A stretch of 64,000 nt of DNA from Gilliamella apicola (GTDB lineage Bacteria; Pseudomonadota; Gammaproteobacteria; Enterobacterales; Orbaceae), in contig NZ_CP007445.1 of NCBI RefSeq assembly GCF_000599985.1, forward strand, positions 1,612,001 to 1,676,000. The letters are read 5' to 3'. Numbering within the stretch: the stretch's first letter is position 1; every line of letters starts with the position of its first letter. Under the pieces are notes generated by a model. That model saw only the letters and a list, made by a program, of their open reading frames with translations, searched no databases and was not told where the DNA came from. Made by a program: the position numbers and the translations under genes. Shown piece by piece: positions 37,010 through 47,302 of the stretch.

Positions 37010-38281
37010 CTAATGTCTTTTCAAACCTAATCCTTTGCTTAACACTTTAAAACAGTCATCACAATCATGAGTTGCCGCATTAAGTAAAGTTTGGGTTGGC
37101 GCATGGATTAATTTATTGGTTAATCGATGAGAAAACTCAGCAAAGACTTCATCAACATTTGCGCCTTGCTTGATAGCATTTAACGCTTTGATCTCTAATT
37201 CGCGTTTAATACTTTGTGCATTACTGCGATACTGTTTAACATAGTCAACTGCGTAACGAGCTTTAAGCCAATCGATGAATTGTTCAGCTTGGTCTTGAAT
37301 AATATATTGCGCTTTTTGAGCAGCAATAGCACGTTGTTCTAAATTATTTTCAATAGTTTGTTGAAGATCATCAATCGTATATAAGTGTACATTATCAAGT
37401 TCGTTAATTTCTTGTTCTATATCACGAGGAACCGCTAGATCAATAAATAACATCTGCTGATGATTCCTTGCTTGCAAGGTGCGTTCAACCATTCCTTTTC
37501 CAATAATAGGTAATGGGCTTGCAGTAGAACTGATAACAATATCGACCTCTTTAAGGCGATGAGCAATATCAGGTAATGAAATAATTTCTGCATCAATAAG
37601 TGAAGCTAATTTTAATGCTTTATCACGTGTACGATTAGCAACAAGAACATGATTAAACCCATGAGGTTTTAAATAACGAGAAATTAGTTCTATCGTCTCT
37701 CCTGCTCCTACTAACATGACATTTAATTTAGCTGTGTCGTTAAACAACTTACGAGCAACAAGACATGCGGCATAAGCAACAGAAGCTGTATTAGAGCCAA
37801 TATCGGTTTGACTGCGCACAAGTTTTGCTACATGGAAAATATTTTGAAAGAGTTTTTCTAATGTCATCGACAAGCACTGATTTTTTTGTGCAATACCGTA
37901 GGCAACTTTAACTTGTCCCAAAATTTGTGGTTCACCTATAATCATTGAATCCAAACCACTTGCTACAGCCATTAGATGTTCAACAGCTTGTTGGCCTTCA
38001 TACCAATAAAGGGAATTTTTATATTGCTCAAGATCAACATTGTGAAATTGACCTAACCAATTTTCAACAAATCCTTTTAATCTAATATAATCTGTTTGGT
38101 GTTCATAATTTAGATATATTTCTGTTCGATTACAGGTTGATAATATTACACACCCCTCAATTAGAGGATGTTGGTAAAGGCTATACAGTGCTTTATCTAC
38201 TGTTTCGTTAGGGAAAGCAATTTTTTCTCTTAAAGCTAATGGTGCAGTTTTATGATTAACACCTAATATTGTAATTGACAT
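37010..38281 (-). CDS. hemA: Glutamyl-tRNA reductase
   Basis: This 423-residue enzyme reduces glutamyl-tRNA(Glu) with NADPH to glutamate-1-semialdehyde, the first step of C5-pathway heme synthesis. The catalytic Cys50 lies in ILSTCNRTEIY; other landmarks are GLDSMIIGEPQILGQVK, the NADPH-binding VMLVGAGETIEL and the C-terminal dimerisation helices. It is divergent from lolB, the usual gammaproteobacterial arrangement. It is not followed by prfA here but by a DUF1289 gene. Confidence 0.97.
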   Translation of the reverse strand: MSITILGVNHKTAPLALREKIAFPNETVDKALYSLYQHPLIEGCVILSTCNRTEIYLNYEHQTDYIRLKGFVENWLGQFHNVDLEQYKNSLYWYEGQQAVEHLMAVASGLDSMIIGEPQILGQVKVAYGIAQKNQCLSMTLEKLFQNIFHVAKLVRSQTDIGSNTASVAYAACLVARKLFNDTAKLNVMLVGAGETIELISRYLKPHGFNHVLVANRTRDKALKLASLIDAEIISLPDIAHRLKEVDIVISSTASPLPIIGKGMVERTLQARNHQQMLFIDLAVPRDIEQEINELDNVHLYTIDDLQQTIENNLEQRAIAAQKAQYIIQDQAEQFIDWLKARYAVDYVKQYRSNAQSIKRELEIKALNAIKQGANVDEVFAEFSHRLTNKLIHAPTQTLLNAATHDCDDCFKVLSKGLGLKRH

Positions 38282-38453
38282 TGCATTGTTTCTTCTTGAG
38301 TTTTATTTTAATCAATAGCTGTATTACGAAGCGTCCTTTACATAACATTATACATAAAAAAATATTAAAGGTTAATTTACAGTTACTTTTTCTTATTGTG
38401 GTATTATCAGTTATAATAAAATAATTCAAACGTTCAACTTCAAGAGATAATTC

Positions 38454-39071
38454 ATGTCTAAAATCAAATATGCATTTATCCTAGTTTTACCTTTTATAAT
38501 CACGGCTTGCCATATCAATAAACCTAAAGATACTGCATCAATTGAGCAACAATGGAAAACTCATCAACAAATTCTTGAACAAATAAATACTTTTCGTGTT
38601 AATGGCAGTATTGCTCAAATAAGTGAAAAAACTCGTAACTATGGGCGATTTTTAATTACCCAAAAATCGGTTAACCATTTCGAAGTAAAATTAACTACCC
38701 CTGTCGGAACAAATATTTTAACGGTAAAATCTGAGCCTGATTCTGCAGAACTTATTGATAAAAATGGTAACCATTATAGTGATACTAATATTGAAAACTT
38801 AATGAAGAAAGTATCGAATGTTAATATTCCTTTTAACTCTCTCCATAATTGGTTAAAAGGTTATTCTAATAGTAGCAGTGATAAGTTAGATAACTCTGGC
38901 AGATTAGCATCAACTGAATTTATGCAAAACAATAATAGATGGAAATTAAAAATTTCTAGTTATTCAACATATACTTATAAAAACGAGAAAATAGATTTAC
39001 CTGCAATCATAGAGTTAAATCATGATGAGGAAAATATTCGTTTAAAGATAAGTAACTGGATTTTGCAATAA
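38454..39071 (+). CDS. lolB: Outer-membrane lipoprotein receptor LolB
   Basis: The 205-residue lipoprotein (lipobox I-T-A-C, Cys at about 19) accepts lipoproteins from LolA and inserts them in the outer membrane. WKTHQQILEQINTFRVNGSIA and the tail KLKISNWIL fit the family. It is 9 bp upstream of ispE and divergent from hemA, the conserved hemA-lolB-ispE order. Confidence 0.92.
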   Translation: MSKIKYAFILVLPFIITACHINKPKDTASIEQQWKTHQQILEQINTFRVNGSIAQISEKTRNYGRFLITQKSVNHFEVKLTTPVGTNILTVKSEPDSAELIDKNGNHYSDTNIENLMKKVSNVNIPFNSLHNWLKGYSNSSSDKLDNSGRLASTEFMQNNNRWKLKISSYSTYTYKNEKIDLPAIIELNHDEENIRLKISNWILQ

Positions 39072-39080
39072 CAGGAAGTA

Positions 39081-39923
39081 ATGATGAAACAATGGTATTC
39101 ACCAGCAAAACTAAATTTATTTCTTTATATAACTGGACGCCGTGCTGACAATTATCACGATTTACAAACCTTATTTCAGTTTATCGATTATTGTGACGTT
39201 GTAACGTTTAACGTTCGACAGGATAACCAAATTCATTTACTGACCGAGTTTGTTAATGTCCCTGTAGATAATAACTTAATGGTTATTGCTGCCAATCGCT
39301 TAAAATCTTATGTAAATCGTCAGGATTTGGGTATAGATATCACTATTGATAAAAAAATCCCAATGGGTAGTGGATTAGGTGGTGCATCATCAAATGCAGC
39401 TACGGTGTTAGTTGCTCTTAATCAATTATGGCAACTTAATTTAACAACTGAAACATTAATTGAAATAGGAAGACAAATTGGCGCTGATGTGCCTATCTTT
39501 ATCTATGGCCATGCAGCTTTTGCCCAAGGTATAGGTGATCAGTTATTATCAGTTGATATTCCACAATATTGGTATTTAGTCACCTACCCTAATATTGAAA
39601 TCTCCACAGTTAAAGTGTTTAATGATCCTGAACTTACCCGTAATACACCAAGCCGAGATCTTGATGATTTATTAGCTTTACCATTTGATCGGTTTAAAAA
39701 TGATTGTGAAAACGTTGTTCGAAAACGATATCCAATTGTTGATAAAATTATTACTTATCTGTCTCAATTTGCCCCAACCAGATTAACAGGGACAGGTGCT
39801 TGTATCTTTACTCAATGTAAAACCGAACAAGAAGCAAAACAAATACAACAAAAACTCGATAATAGCTTTCAGGTATCGAGCTTTATTGTTAAATCATTAA
39901 ACAGATCGCCTTTGTATAACTAA
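39081..39923 (+). CDS. ispE: 4-diphosphocytidyl-2-C-methyl-D-erythritol kinase
   Basis: This 280-residue GHMP kinase phosphorylates CDP-ME in the MEP pathway to isoprenoids. It shows the start SPAKLNLFLYITGRRADNYH, the ATP loop PMGSGLGGASSNAA and the C-terminal LTGTGACIF. Two adjacent ATGs (39081, 39084) follow AGGAAGT, so the first residue is uncertain by one codon. Confidence 0.96.
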   Translation: MMKQWYSPAKLNLFLYITGRRADNYHDLQTLFQFIDYCDVVTFNVRQDNQIHLLTEFVNVPVDNNLMVIAANRLKSYVNRQDLGIDITIDKKIPMGSGLGGASSNAATVLVALNQLWQLNLTTETLIEIGRQIGADVPIFIYGHAAFAQGIGDQLLSVDIPQYWYLVTYPNIEISTVKVFNDPELTRNTPSRDLDDLLALPFDRFKNDCENVVRKRYPIVDKIITYLSQFAPTRLTGTGACIFTQCKTEQEAKQIQQKLDNSFQVSSFIVKSLNRSPLYN

Positions 39924-39945
39924 TAAAGTAAAATTTGTAGAAAGC

Positions 39946-39973
39946 CTTAGCCAAAACAATGGTTAAGGTTTAT
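39946..39973 (+). terminator. Terminator after lolB-ispE
   Basis: CCTTAGCCA and TGGTTAAGG pair (one G-T wobble) around a 6-nt loop, followed by TTTATT, 22 bp after the ispE stop. Confidence 0.7.
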
Positions 39974-39999
39974 TCAGAACACTTATCATAATAAAACAG

Positions 40000-40647
40000 T
40001 CAATTAACAAGTTCACTTGGTATCACAAAAAGACGCTTATCATAGTATTCAACACAATACAATCCCTCATAATTAGCATAACCTTGTTCAGCTAACTTCG
40101 ATTTTAGCCAATCCTCATCTTTGCCAATCGATTTTAACCCATCTTCATTTGGGTTTTCATTTTCTAATACAAGGACGGATATATCTTTATCACCTTTTTT
40201 AACCACGGTTAATTGTCCATTAGGTTCCAAGATAGCTTTATCAACAGCATGAATGGTAAAAATATTCTTCATTCTAAGTAATACTGCAAAACTGGAAAAA
40301 TCTAAGTTAACTGATGTAAAGGCATCTAGTTTAATTTTGCCACTTTCCATTAAAATAATTGGATTACCGACAATAAATGCTTTGGCATTTTGACTTCTTT
40401 TCTTTAAATAGTTGGAAGTATACATAATGGCTGTCCACATTATTAACACCACCAAAAAATCAAAAACGGTTAACTTTGGATTATAGATAATACCACCCGC
40501 AATTCCACCTAAAATCATATTACCAATAAAATCAATACTCGACATTTGGGATAGAGAGGTTTTACCGGTAATTTTTAAAAATAAAATAATACAGATGAAT
40601 ACAACCAACAATTTTAATGCAATGACTAAAAAATCATAGTAATTCAT
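40000..40647 (-). CDS. DUF421 (YetF-like) membrane protein
   Basis: The 215-residue protein has three N-terminal helices (about residues 5-25, 38-55, 62-80) and a YetF-type cytoplasmic domain with AFIVGNPIILMESGKIKLDA and LRMKNIFTIHAVDKAILEPNGQLTVVKK. YetF proteins are spore- or stress-linked in Bacillus; the role in gammaproteobacteria is unknown. ATG 40647 has GGAG 10 nt upstream; the frame to 40680 adds an unconserved extension. Confidence 0.85.
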   Translation of the reverse strand: MNYYDFLVIALKLLVVFICIILFLKITGKTSLSQMSSIDFIGNMILGGIAGGIIYNPKLTVFDFLVVLIMWTAIMYTSNYLKKRSQNAKAFIVGNPIILMESGKIKLDAFTSVNLDFSSFAVLLRMKNIFTIHAVDKAILEPNGQLTVVKKGDKDISVLVLENENPNEDGLKSIGKDEDWLKSKLAEQGYANYEGLYCVEYYDKRLFVIPSELVN

Positions 40648-40793
40648 TTTAGTATTACTCCAAAAAAGATTGATATACATTGTTTTGAAAATAGATAATG
40701 ACCTAAGGTAACAAACTAAATAGAACTAAAACAGACATTATTTAGGATAATAATGGCGATGTTAACCGCCATATTTATTAAGTTATTAGCGAA

Positions 40794-41561
40794 CTAATTT
40801 AACTGAGTTTTTACGCCCCATTTTATCGCTAATTGCTGTTTATTAGAATTAGGAAGCCAACTATTAATTGCATCCAAAAGTTTTTGGTTGCCCGATTGAA
40901 CCATATAAGCTTTATAGCTTTCTGTACCTTTAAATGGCGTGTCAGTTGCTAAACATAAAACATTAGGCTCTTTATATTGATAATATTGACCTTCAATAAG
41001 ATCCGTCACCATAAGATCCGCTGTTTTATCACGTAACGCTTGAATGTTATCAAAATTATTTTCTACATGAATCACTTGTGCCGTATGAATATTATCATTT
41101 ACAAAGCTCTCATTGGTGCCACCAGGATTAACTACCACCTTAACATCAGGTTTATCAATTTTGTCTAAACTTGATAAACTGGATGCGACATGACATGCAG
41201 CTAACGCTACTTTACCATTTGGCACAATTTCATCAGACAGTAAGAATTTTTCTGCACGACTCTTCGTATAAGTTACACCCCCCATAGCAATATCATAATT
41301 ATCATCTGTTAAATCTTGTGATAAGGTTGGCCAGCTAGTGATATAAAATACTGGCGTCACATTTAATTGTTTTGCTAAATCTTTTGCCATATCAATATCA
41401 AAACCGACCAATTTTTCTTGGGTATTATAAAAAGCCAATGGCGCATAATCAGCGGGAACACCAACTTTTAAAAAACCTGAATTGATAATTTCATCGTAGG
41501 TTCTTGCTTGTGCCAGCCCTGAACACAATAGTAATGCCATAATAGCAGATACTTTTTTCAT
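40794..41561 (-). CDS. Periplasmic solute-binding protein resembling cyclohexadienyl dehydratase (PheC)
   Basis: The 255-residue protein has a signal peptide ending AQA before RTYDEI and a class-3 binding-protein fold (LKVGVPADYAPLAFYNTQEK, FDIDMAKDLAKQL, SWPTLSQDL). VVNPGGTNESFV and ADLMVTDLIEGQYY closely resemble PheC, the periplasmic cyclohexadienyl dehydratase, including the Glu of the DxIE motif. It may convert prephenate or arogenate, or simply bind an amino acid; no ABC permease genes adjoin. The start ATG 41561 has AAGGAAT upstream. Confidence 0.8.
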   Translation of the reverse strand: MKKVSAIMALLLCSGLAQARTYDEIINSGFLKVGVPADYAPLAFYNTQEKLVGFDIDMAKDLAKQLNVTPVFYITSWPTLSQDLTDDNYDIAMGGVTYTKSRAEKFLLSDEIVPNGKVALAACHVASSLSSLDKIDKPDVKVVVNPGGTNESFVNDNIHTAQVIHVENNFDNIQALRDKTADLMVTDLIEGQYYQYKEPNVLCLATDTPFKGTESYKAYMVQSGNQKLLDAINSWLPNSNKQQLAIKWGVKTQLN

Positions 41562-41850
41562 TTTTTTATTCCTTTTCATTTTTGAAATTTTGCTATTATT
41601 GATAAATTAAAATAAAAAATTAGATAAATCATTTATCTGAAATGATCATTATTCATAAAATTCTACTTTTATTGAATGTGAGTATTAGATTGAATATTCA
41701 TTTGTTTGGCAATTATTTTGATCAAATATCTGAAATTTTTATCAAATAATTATTCTTAAAAATAGTTGTCAATTTTTCGGTTGCCAAGAAAATGGCTTTT
41801 CTAATAAGCTACAAAATAACGAAAATGAATTAATCTAAAAGATACATTCG

Positions 41851-42918
41851 ATGCTAATTACAGATACTAAACAAAAAGAAACTTATTACCTAGCCTTACT
41901 GGACCGAAATCAAAGTTACGTAGGAATTTTCTATGTAGGTGTTAAAACGACATCTATTTTTTGTATTGCTACATGCCGAGCAAGAAAACCAAAATATGAA
42001 AATGTCGAATTTTTCTCGTCTTTTAAATCAGCACTTGATGAAGGATACCGACCTTGCAAAATATGTAAACCCACTGAAAATTCAAATCAAGCACCGGAAG
42101 AGGTAATTAAAGCTATTGAATTAATGAATAAAGAACCTAAAACAAAAATAACGGATTATGAATTGAGACTGAATAACTTAAGCCCAGAAATTATTCGTCG
42201 ATGGTTCAAAAAACATTATGGAATTACGTTTCATGCTTATCAGCGAATGTTTCGAATTAACAATGCTTTTCAGGAAATTAAATCGGGAAAAAATATCATC
42301 AATACCGCATTTGATACAGGTTATAATTCATTAAGCGGTTTTGGTTATACGTATAAAAAAATCATGAAAAAATCACCCTCAACCAATCTACAGCATGACG
42401 TTATTTTAATTGATCGCTTAACCACTCCCTTAGGCCCAATGTTTATTTGTGCAACCAAGCAAGGTATTTGTTTATTAGAATTTGTCGATAGACGAATGCT
42501 TGAAACCGAATTCAAACAATTACAAACCCAACTTAACATGAAGATTATTTTTGGAGAAAACGAACACATAAAACAAGCCAAAATTGAGATTTCCGAATAT
42601 TTCCAAGGGATCAGAACTCATTTCACTGTAGCATTACACACGCCAGGAACAACCTTCCAACAAACTGTTTGGGAATGTTTAAAACAAATTCCCTATGGTG
42701 AACTGACAACTTACAAACAGCAAGCGCAAAAAATGAATAATCCATTGGCAATTAGAGCTGTAGCCAATGCTAATGGTAATAATCGTGTAGCAATTATCAT
42801 TCCATGCCATCGAGTAATTGGCTCTACGGGTGAACTGATTGGCTATGGAGGAGGGTTAGAAAGAAAAAAATGGTTAATAGAACATGAAAAATCACACTCA
42901 CACAATCAAACTGAGTAA
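41851..42918 (+). CDS. ada: Ada: bifunctional DNA methyl-damage sensor and O6-alkylguanine repair protein
   Basis: The 355-residue protein has an N-terminal zinc domain with Cys38, Cys42, Cys69 and Cys72 at exactly the Ada spacing (FCIATCRAR, RPCKICKP), an AraC-type helix-turn-helix (about 85-185) and a C-terminal methyltransferase with the acceptor Cys319 in IIPCHRVIG. Methylation of Cys38 turns Ada into an activator of the adaptive response. No alkB or alkA adjoins. Full length. Confidence 0.95.
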   Translation: MLITDTKQKETYYLALLDRNQSYVGIFYVGVKTTSIFCIATCRARKPKYENVEFFSSFKSALDEGYRPCKICKPTENSNQAPEEVIKAIELMNKEPKTKITDYELRLNNLSPEIIRRWFKKHYGITFHAYQRMFRINNAFQEIKSGKNIINTAFDTGYNSLSGFGYTYKKIMKKSPSTNLQHDVILIDRLTTPLGPMFICATKQGICLLEFVDRRMLETEFKQLQTQLNMKIIFGENEHIKQAKIEISEYFQGIRTHFTVALHTPGTTFQQTVWECLKQIPYGELTTYKQQAQKMNNPLAIRAVANANGNNRVAIIIPCHRVIGSTGELIGYGGGLERKKWLIEHEKSHSHNQTE

Positions 42919-42959
42919 AACAGAAAATTGAAAATATTTAACCCAATTACTAGAGCGAT

Positions 42960-43643
42960 CTAATGCCTATAACCAATGCCATGAACCGTTTTAATTAAAA
43001 TGGGTATTGTTGGGTTAATTTCTATTTGTTTTCTCAGTTTTGAAATATGTTGGTCAAGCGTCCGACTGCTAGGTAAAAAATCATATCCCCATGCATAATC
43101 GAAAAGCATATCACGAGTAACAACCTGATTTTTATGTTGATATAAACATTCCAATATTTTAATTTCTCTTAATGTTAACTCGATAATTTGGTCATTTCGT
43201 TTTGCATATAATTCAGTAGGATAAATTTTTAAATCACCAAATTCAAAATAATCACCTTGAGTGAGATTTGGATTTTTTGCTTTCAAATAACGTCTTGCAA
43301 TGGCTTTAATTCTTACTCTTAATTCATGAATTCCAAAAGGTTTATTCATATAATCATCTGCACCAAGCTCAAAACCCACTACACGATCAATTTCCTCATC
43401 TTTTGCAGATAGAAATAGAATAGGTACATCTTCATTCAATTTACGAACTTCACGACAAACAGAATAACCATCTAGCTCAGGCATCATAATATCCAAAATA
43501 ATAAAATCTGGTTGTTGTTGTTTAAATAGTTTAAGTGCCACTTTACCATTACAAGCTTTAATGATTGTATACCCTTCCTTTTCTAAAAGATCTGACATGC
43601 CATTCAAGATATGTTTATCATCCTCAGCAATTAATATTTTCAT
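42960..43643 (-). CDS. OmpR-family response regulator
   Basis: The 227-residue regulator has a receiver domain with the acidic pair EDD (7-9), phospho-acceptor Asp51 (IILDIMMPELDG) and Lys about 101 (FLSAKDEE), and a C-terminal winged-helix (LTLREIKILECLYQHKNQVVTRDML, RTLDQHISKLRKQI). It follows its histidine kinase by 4 bp. Its regulon is unknown; the leading VWA gene of the same operon hints at envelope sensing. Confidence 0.93.
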   Translation of the reverse strand: MKILIAEDDKHILNGMSDLLEKEGYTIIKACNGKVALKLFKQQQPDFIILDIMMPELDGYSVCREVRKLNEDVPILFLSAKDEEIDRVVGFELGADDYMNKPFGIHELRVRIKAIARRYLKAKNPNLTQGDYFEFGDLKIYPTELYAKRNDQIIELTLREIKILECLYQHKNQVVTRDMLFDYAWGYDFLPSSRTLDQHISKLRKQIEINPTIPILIKTVHGIGYRH

Positions 43644-43647
43644 TTTT

Positions 43648-45090
43648 CTACTCCATTAAAATAAGTGAAAACGCAATACCAGGTTTTTGATTTACAACTT
43701 TAATTTCGCCTTGCAATTGCTTGGCTAATTGGTTGGCAATAGTTAATCCTATCCCTGTGCCAGAAACACCTTCAGTAATAGATGAACTGACTCGATAGAA
43801 GGGTTTAAAAATCTGTTTTAACAAATGAGTGGCAACACCTTCACCATAATCACGAACGGTTATTACAACCTGTTTCCCCGATCTACACAATGACAAATCA
43901 ACTTGTTTACCCTTAGACGCATATTTTTCAGCATTACTCAAAAAATTATTAAGAATTTGCATAACACTATCGGCATCAGTATTTACAATACAATCATTTT
44001 CAAGATTTATTAAATTAAGTTGTAACGATTTAGCCGCTAGTATAGGTTTAAATGTAAGATAGACTTGCTTAAGAAGTGCCGTTAAATTAACAGGTTTTAT
44101 ATTTAAATTATTGGATTTATTAAAAGTCAAAACATTCTGAATAAGTCGAGTTAATCGTTTACTTTCTGCACTTATTACCTGCAAATAATCTGGAATGGGA
44201 ACAGCTTCATCTTCTAAATATTCGCTTAACATTTCAGAATACAAGGTGATGTTGGTTAAAGGTGTTTTAAATTCATGAGAAACTTGTCCAACAAAAGTAA
44301 CTTGCTGTTTTGCCAAACGCAAAGTACGTGTGTATTCTCGATAACCATAAAAGACAAATCCAAATAAAACGAGAATAAATAGTGCTATCCCCCCTATTCC
44401 TAATATATATAAATTTACTAAATTAGGTGAAGAATAATAATAAGTTAAATTCCAATTTTGTAATGGGTATTTTAGTGACTCAGTGATTTCATTCTCGAAT
44501 GTTTTACCGTTGCTATAAATCTGTTTATCACTATTAATAAGTTTAAAGTTATCATCCAATGACTGATTATCGAGTAAATTAATGATGTCAAATGTAAGTT
44601 TAATTGTTGAAAGTTCAAAACCAATAATATCATCTGACACTTTAAACCAGTATATAAGATGATCATAATTTTGATACCAACCAGAGTTAGGTTGAAATTG
44701 TTCATCATAATCTTTTAGATTCAATATAAGAGAATTGTCTAAAGCAATTGATTCAACCAACTTATGCCATTGAGAATCATTAAAATCACTTAAAAATAAA
44801 ATTTTATTTTTATTTATGATAAAAATATTCTTAATATCTGTTTCCACTTCTAATAAATGTTCAGCTTCATCATGGTTATTATCAATTTGTGATGACAAAC
44901 TACTAAGATAAGATAGGCGTTGATTTAACAACGATTCAATCAATAAATTGATATTATTAATACGGCTTTTAGCGAGTAAAGTTTCATTATTCTCGCGCAA
45001 TAAAACTTCATGCTCTACACTTCGCCAACCTAAATAACTTATAAATATCATTAATATCAATAAAGATAAAATCGTTGTTAATTTTTTCAT
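43648..45090 (-). CDS. Sensor histidine kinase
   Basis: This 480-residue membrane kinase has helices at about residues 5-22 and 227-248, a periplasmic sensor of about 200 residues, the phospho-acceptor His272 in QVSHEFKTPLTN, and an ATPase domain (NNFLSNAEKYAS, VRDYGEGV, GTGIGLTIANQLA). It lies 2 bp after the VWA gene and 4 bp before the response regulator, so the three are one transcription unit. The sensor domain is not one I recognise. Confidence 0.93.
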   Translation of the reverse strand: MKKLTTILSLLILMIFISYLGWRSVEHEVLLRENNETLLAKSRINNINLLIESLLNQRLSYLSSLSSQIDNNHDEAEHLLEVETDIKNIFIINKNKILFLSDFNDSQWHKLVESIALDNSLILNLKDYDEQFQPNSGWYQNYDHLIYWFKVSDDIIGFELSTIKLTFDIINLLDNQSLDDNFKLINSDKQIYSNGKTFENEITESLKYPLQNWNLTYYYSSPNLVNLYILGIGGIALFILVLFGFVFYGYREYTRTLRLAKQQVTFVGQVSHEFKTPLTNITLYSEMLSEYLEDEAVPIPDYLQVISAESKRLTRLIQNVLTFNKSNNLNIKPVNLTALLKQVYLTFKPILAAKSLQLNLINLENDCIVNTDADSVMQILNNFLSNAEKYASKGKQVDLSLCRSGKQVVITVRDYGEGVATHLLKQIFKPFYRVSSSITEGVSGTGIGLTIANQLAKQLQGEIKVVNQKPGIAFSLILME

Positions 45091-45092
45091 AA

Positions 45093-46430
45093 CTATTTTT
45101 TAATTACATTACTTTTTGACTTAAATTGTTTTTCAGTTATTATTTTACGAGAGACAGATTCGTCCTCATTTAGTACTGCTTCAGCCATAATATTATTATT
45201 TTCAATTTGACTATCTAATCTTGCTTTTAATGCAGCTGATTTCATTGAGCCTGAAAGTTCTTCAAGTCTACTCTTATTGTCCATAAGCATTTTTTCGGCG
45301 GCTTGTTGATTACCTTGATCATAAAGCTCTAATGCTTTATCATTCGCAATTGTCACCTTCTGAATCTCTGACTCAGCTAAAACATCTTGGATTATTGAAT
45401 CCTGAACTAACTTTTGATTATCAGTGTACGCGACGTTAACAGATTGAGTTTCGTGTTCAGGTTTATTTACCAATAAATTATCATATTGCAAATCAATTTG
45501 AGCTAAAGTTTTGCTTTGACCTACTTTACCTTTATCGGGTATAACTTCTAACAATACATATTTTTCTTGATTTGAAAACAATTGATTCATTCTAACAGTA
45601 ACTTGATTATCTTTAATCACACCATCTCGACCAAGCAAACGGACAGGTTTAACGCCATTTTTCAATTGAATAGTAATCACAACGTCTTGAGCAATAGCTG
45701 ACATAAGATCAGTAAACTCGTGCACAAACACATTTTCGAGATCTGCAGAATTATTTACAAAAACATGATTTCCATCACTATAACTTGCGATTGATGACAT
45801 TAATAATTCATTATAATCAGAGCCAATTCCCAATGTGGTAATAGCGATATTCTTTTTTGCCGCAATAATAGCCAACTGAGAAAGTTCATCTACTGAACTT
45901 GGACCAATATTTGCTTGACCGTCAGATAACAAAATAATACGATTAACTTTATCTTTGGTCAGTTGATTTTCAACTTGTTTAATTCCTTTACTCAAACCAG
46001 CAAATAGAGCTGTTCCTCCACCTGCATAAATATTTTCATTAATAAGTCCAATGATTCTCAGTTTATTATCTACTTTGGTTGCTGGAACAATCACTTTTGC
46101 TTCAGAATCATAGGCAACAATAGATAATGTATCATTTTTATTCAACATATTAACCGCCAAAATAGCAGCCTCTCTTGCTTTTTCGATTCGCTGTCCTGAC
46201 ATTGAACCAGATTTATCAATAACAATAGCTAAATTAATCGGAACACGTTTTTTGGAATCAATATTTTGACCAGATAATGAGACTTTTAAGTAATTTGTTT
46301 CTGGAGTGCCTTCCAAAATAATTGGTGATGACAATTCTGAACGAACTTGGATTTGTTTATTTATTTGGGCATGACCAAATAAGCTGCACACTGAAAGTCC
46401 TAGCAGAGCAAAGATTTTGATAATTTTCAT
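45093..46430 (-). CDS. Secreted VWA-domain protein linked to a two-component system
   Basis: The 445-residue protein has a signal peptide ending GHA and a von Willebrand A domain (about residues 64-235) with a complete MIDAS start, Asp72-x-Ser-x-Ser (IDKSGSMSG), plus GGTALFAGL and ILLSDGQAN. A beta domain and a charged helical C-terminus (AEKMLMDNKSRLEELSG) follow. It resembles YfbK-type proteins. The start has GAAGGAGAATTC. It leads the kinase-regulator operon and may be its periplasmic signal partner. Confidence 0.85.
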   Translation of the reverse strand: MKIIKIFALLGLSVCSLFGHAQINKQIQVRSELSSPIILEGTPETNYLKVSLSGQNIDSKKRVPINLAIVIDKSGSMSGQRIEKAREAAILAVNMLNKNDTLSIVAYDSEAKVIVPATKVDNKLRIIGLINENIYAGGGTALFAGLSKGIKQVENQLTKDKVNRIILLSDGQANIGPSSVDELSQLAIIAAKKNIAITTLGIGSDYNELLMSSIASYSDGNHVFVNNSADLENVFVHEFTDLMSAIAQDVVITIQLKNGVKPVRLLGRDGVIKDNQVTVRMNQLFSNQEKYVLLEVIPDKGKVGQSKTLAQIDLQYDNLLVNKPEHETQSVNVAYTDNQKLVQDSIIQDVLAESEIQKVTIANDKALELYDQGNQQAAEKMLMDNKSRLEELSGSMKSAALKARLDSQIENNNIMAEAVLNEDESVSRKIITEKQFKSKSNVIKK

Positions 46431-46687
46431 TGAATTCTCCTTCCATATAAAGTTTATTCAATTATTCATCATTTGCAAAATATATTGTCTAAATAATGTA
46501 TTTAATTGTAAAAAGTTGTAAAAAGCCAATTAAACAATGCATAAATGAAGATCAGTAATTGAATTCAAACTAGCCTATTTCGTTATTTTACGGTGTGTTA
46601 ACTGTTTGTTTATTGCCACTGTAAAGAGCATAGGTATATAATAAAAAATTAGACGCTCTTAAAGAAAATAGTTAGAGAATATTTGAT

Positions 46688-47239
46688 ATGACTCAATTGC
46701 AAGAAAAACTTGAACTTATTAAAAATAGCATTATTACTATCCCCAATTATCCTAAACAAGGGATCCTTTTTCGAGATATCACCAGTTTACTTGAAGACCC
46801 TATTGCATTTAAAACTTCTGTCGAGCTTTTAATTGATCATTATAAAGATAAAAAAATTGATAAAGTTGTCGGAACCGAGGCGCGTGGTTTCATCTTTGCA
46901 GCGCCTTTAGCATTAGCATTGGGTATCGGTTTTGTACCAGTAAGAAAACCTAATAAGTTGCCACGTCAGGTTTTTAAAGAAGAATATCAACTAGAATACG
47001 GCACTGATACATTAGAAATGCATTGCGATGCTATAAAACCTAATGAACGAGTATTGATCATTGATGATTTACTTGCGACAGGTGGAACTGTTGCTGCTAC
47101 TGCTAAATTAATTCAAAAAGCGGGAGCAATAGCCGAAGATGCAGCATTTGTAATCAATTTACCAGATTTACATGGTAAAACTAAATTAACCAATATGGGA
47201 ATTAATTGTTATACATTGGTCGATTTTAGCGGTGAATAA
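46688..47239 (+). CDS. apt: Adenine phosphoribosyltransferase
   Basis: This 183-residue purine-salvage enzyme makes AMP from adenine and PRPP. Landmarks are [42 protein letters not shown] and the PRPP loop [16 protein letters not shown]. Single-gene unit with a terminator. Confidence 0.97.
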   Translation: MTQLQEKLELIKNSIITIPNYPKQGILFRDITSLLEDPIAFKTSVELLIDHYKDKKIDKVVGTEARGFIFAAPLALALGIGFVPVRKPNKLPRQVFKEEYQLEYGTDTLEMHCDAIKPNERVLIIDDLLATGGTVAATAKLIQKAGAIAEDAAFVINLPDLHGKTKLTNMGINCYTLVDFSGE

Positions 47240-47276
47240 CCTATAAAGCCTTTATAATAGCTAAAAATCAAATTTT

Positions 47277-47302
47277 AAGGGTAATGTTTATTACCCTTTT
47301 TT
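47277..47302 (+). terminator. Terminator after apt
   Basis: AAGGGTAAT and ATTACCCTT pair around TGTT and run into a T6 tract. Confidence 0.88.
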
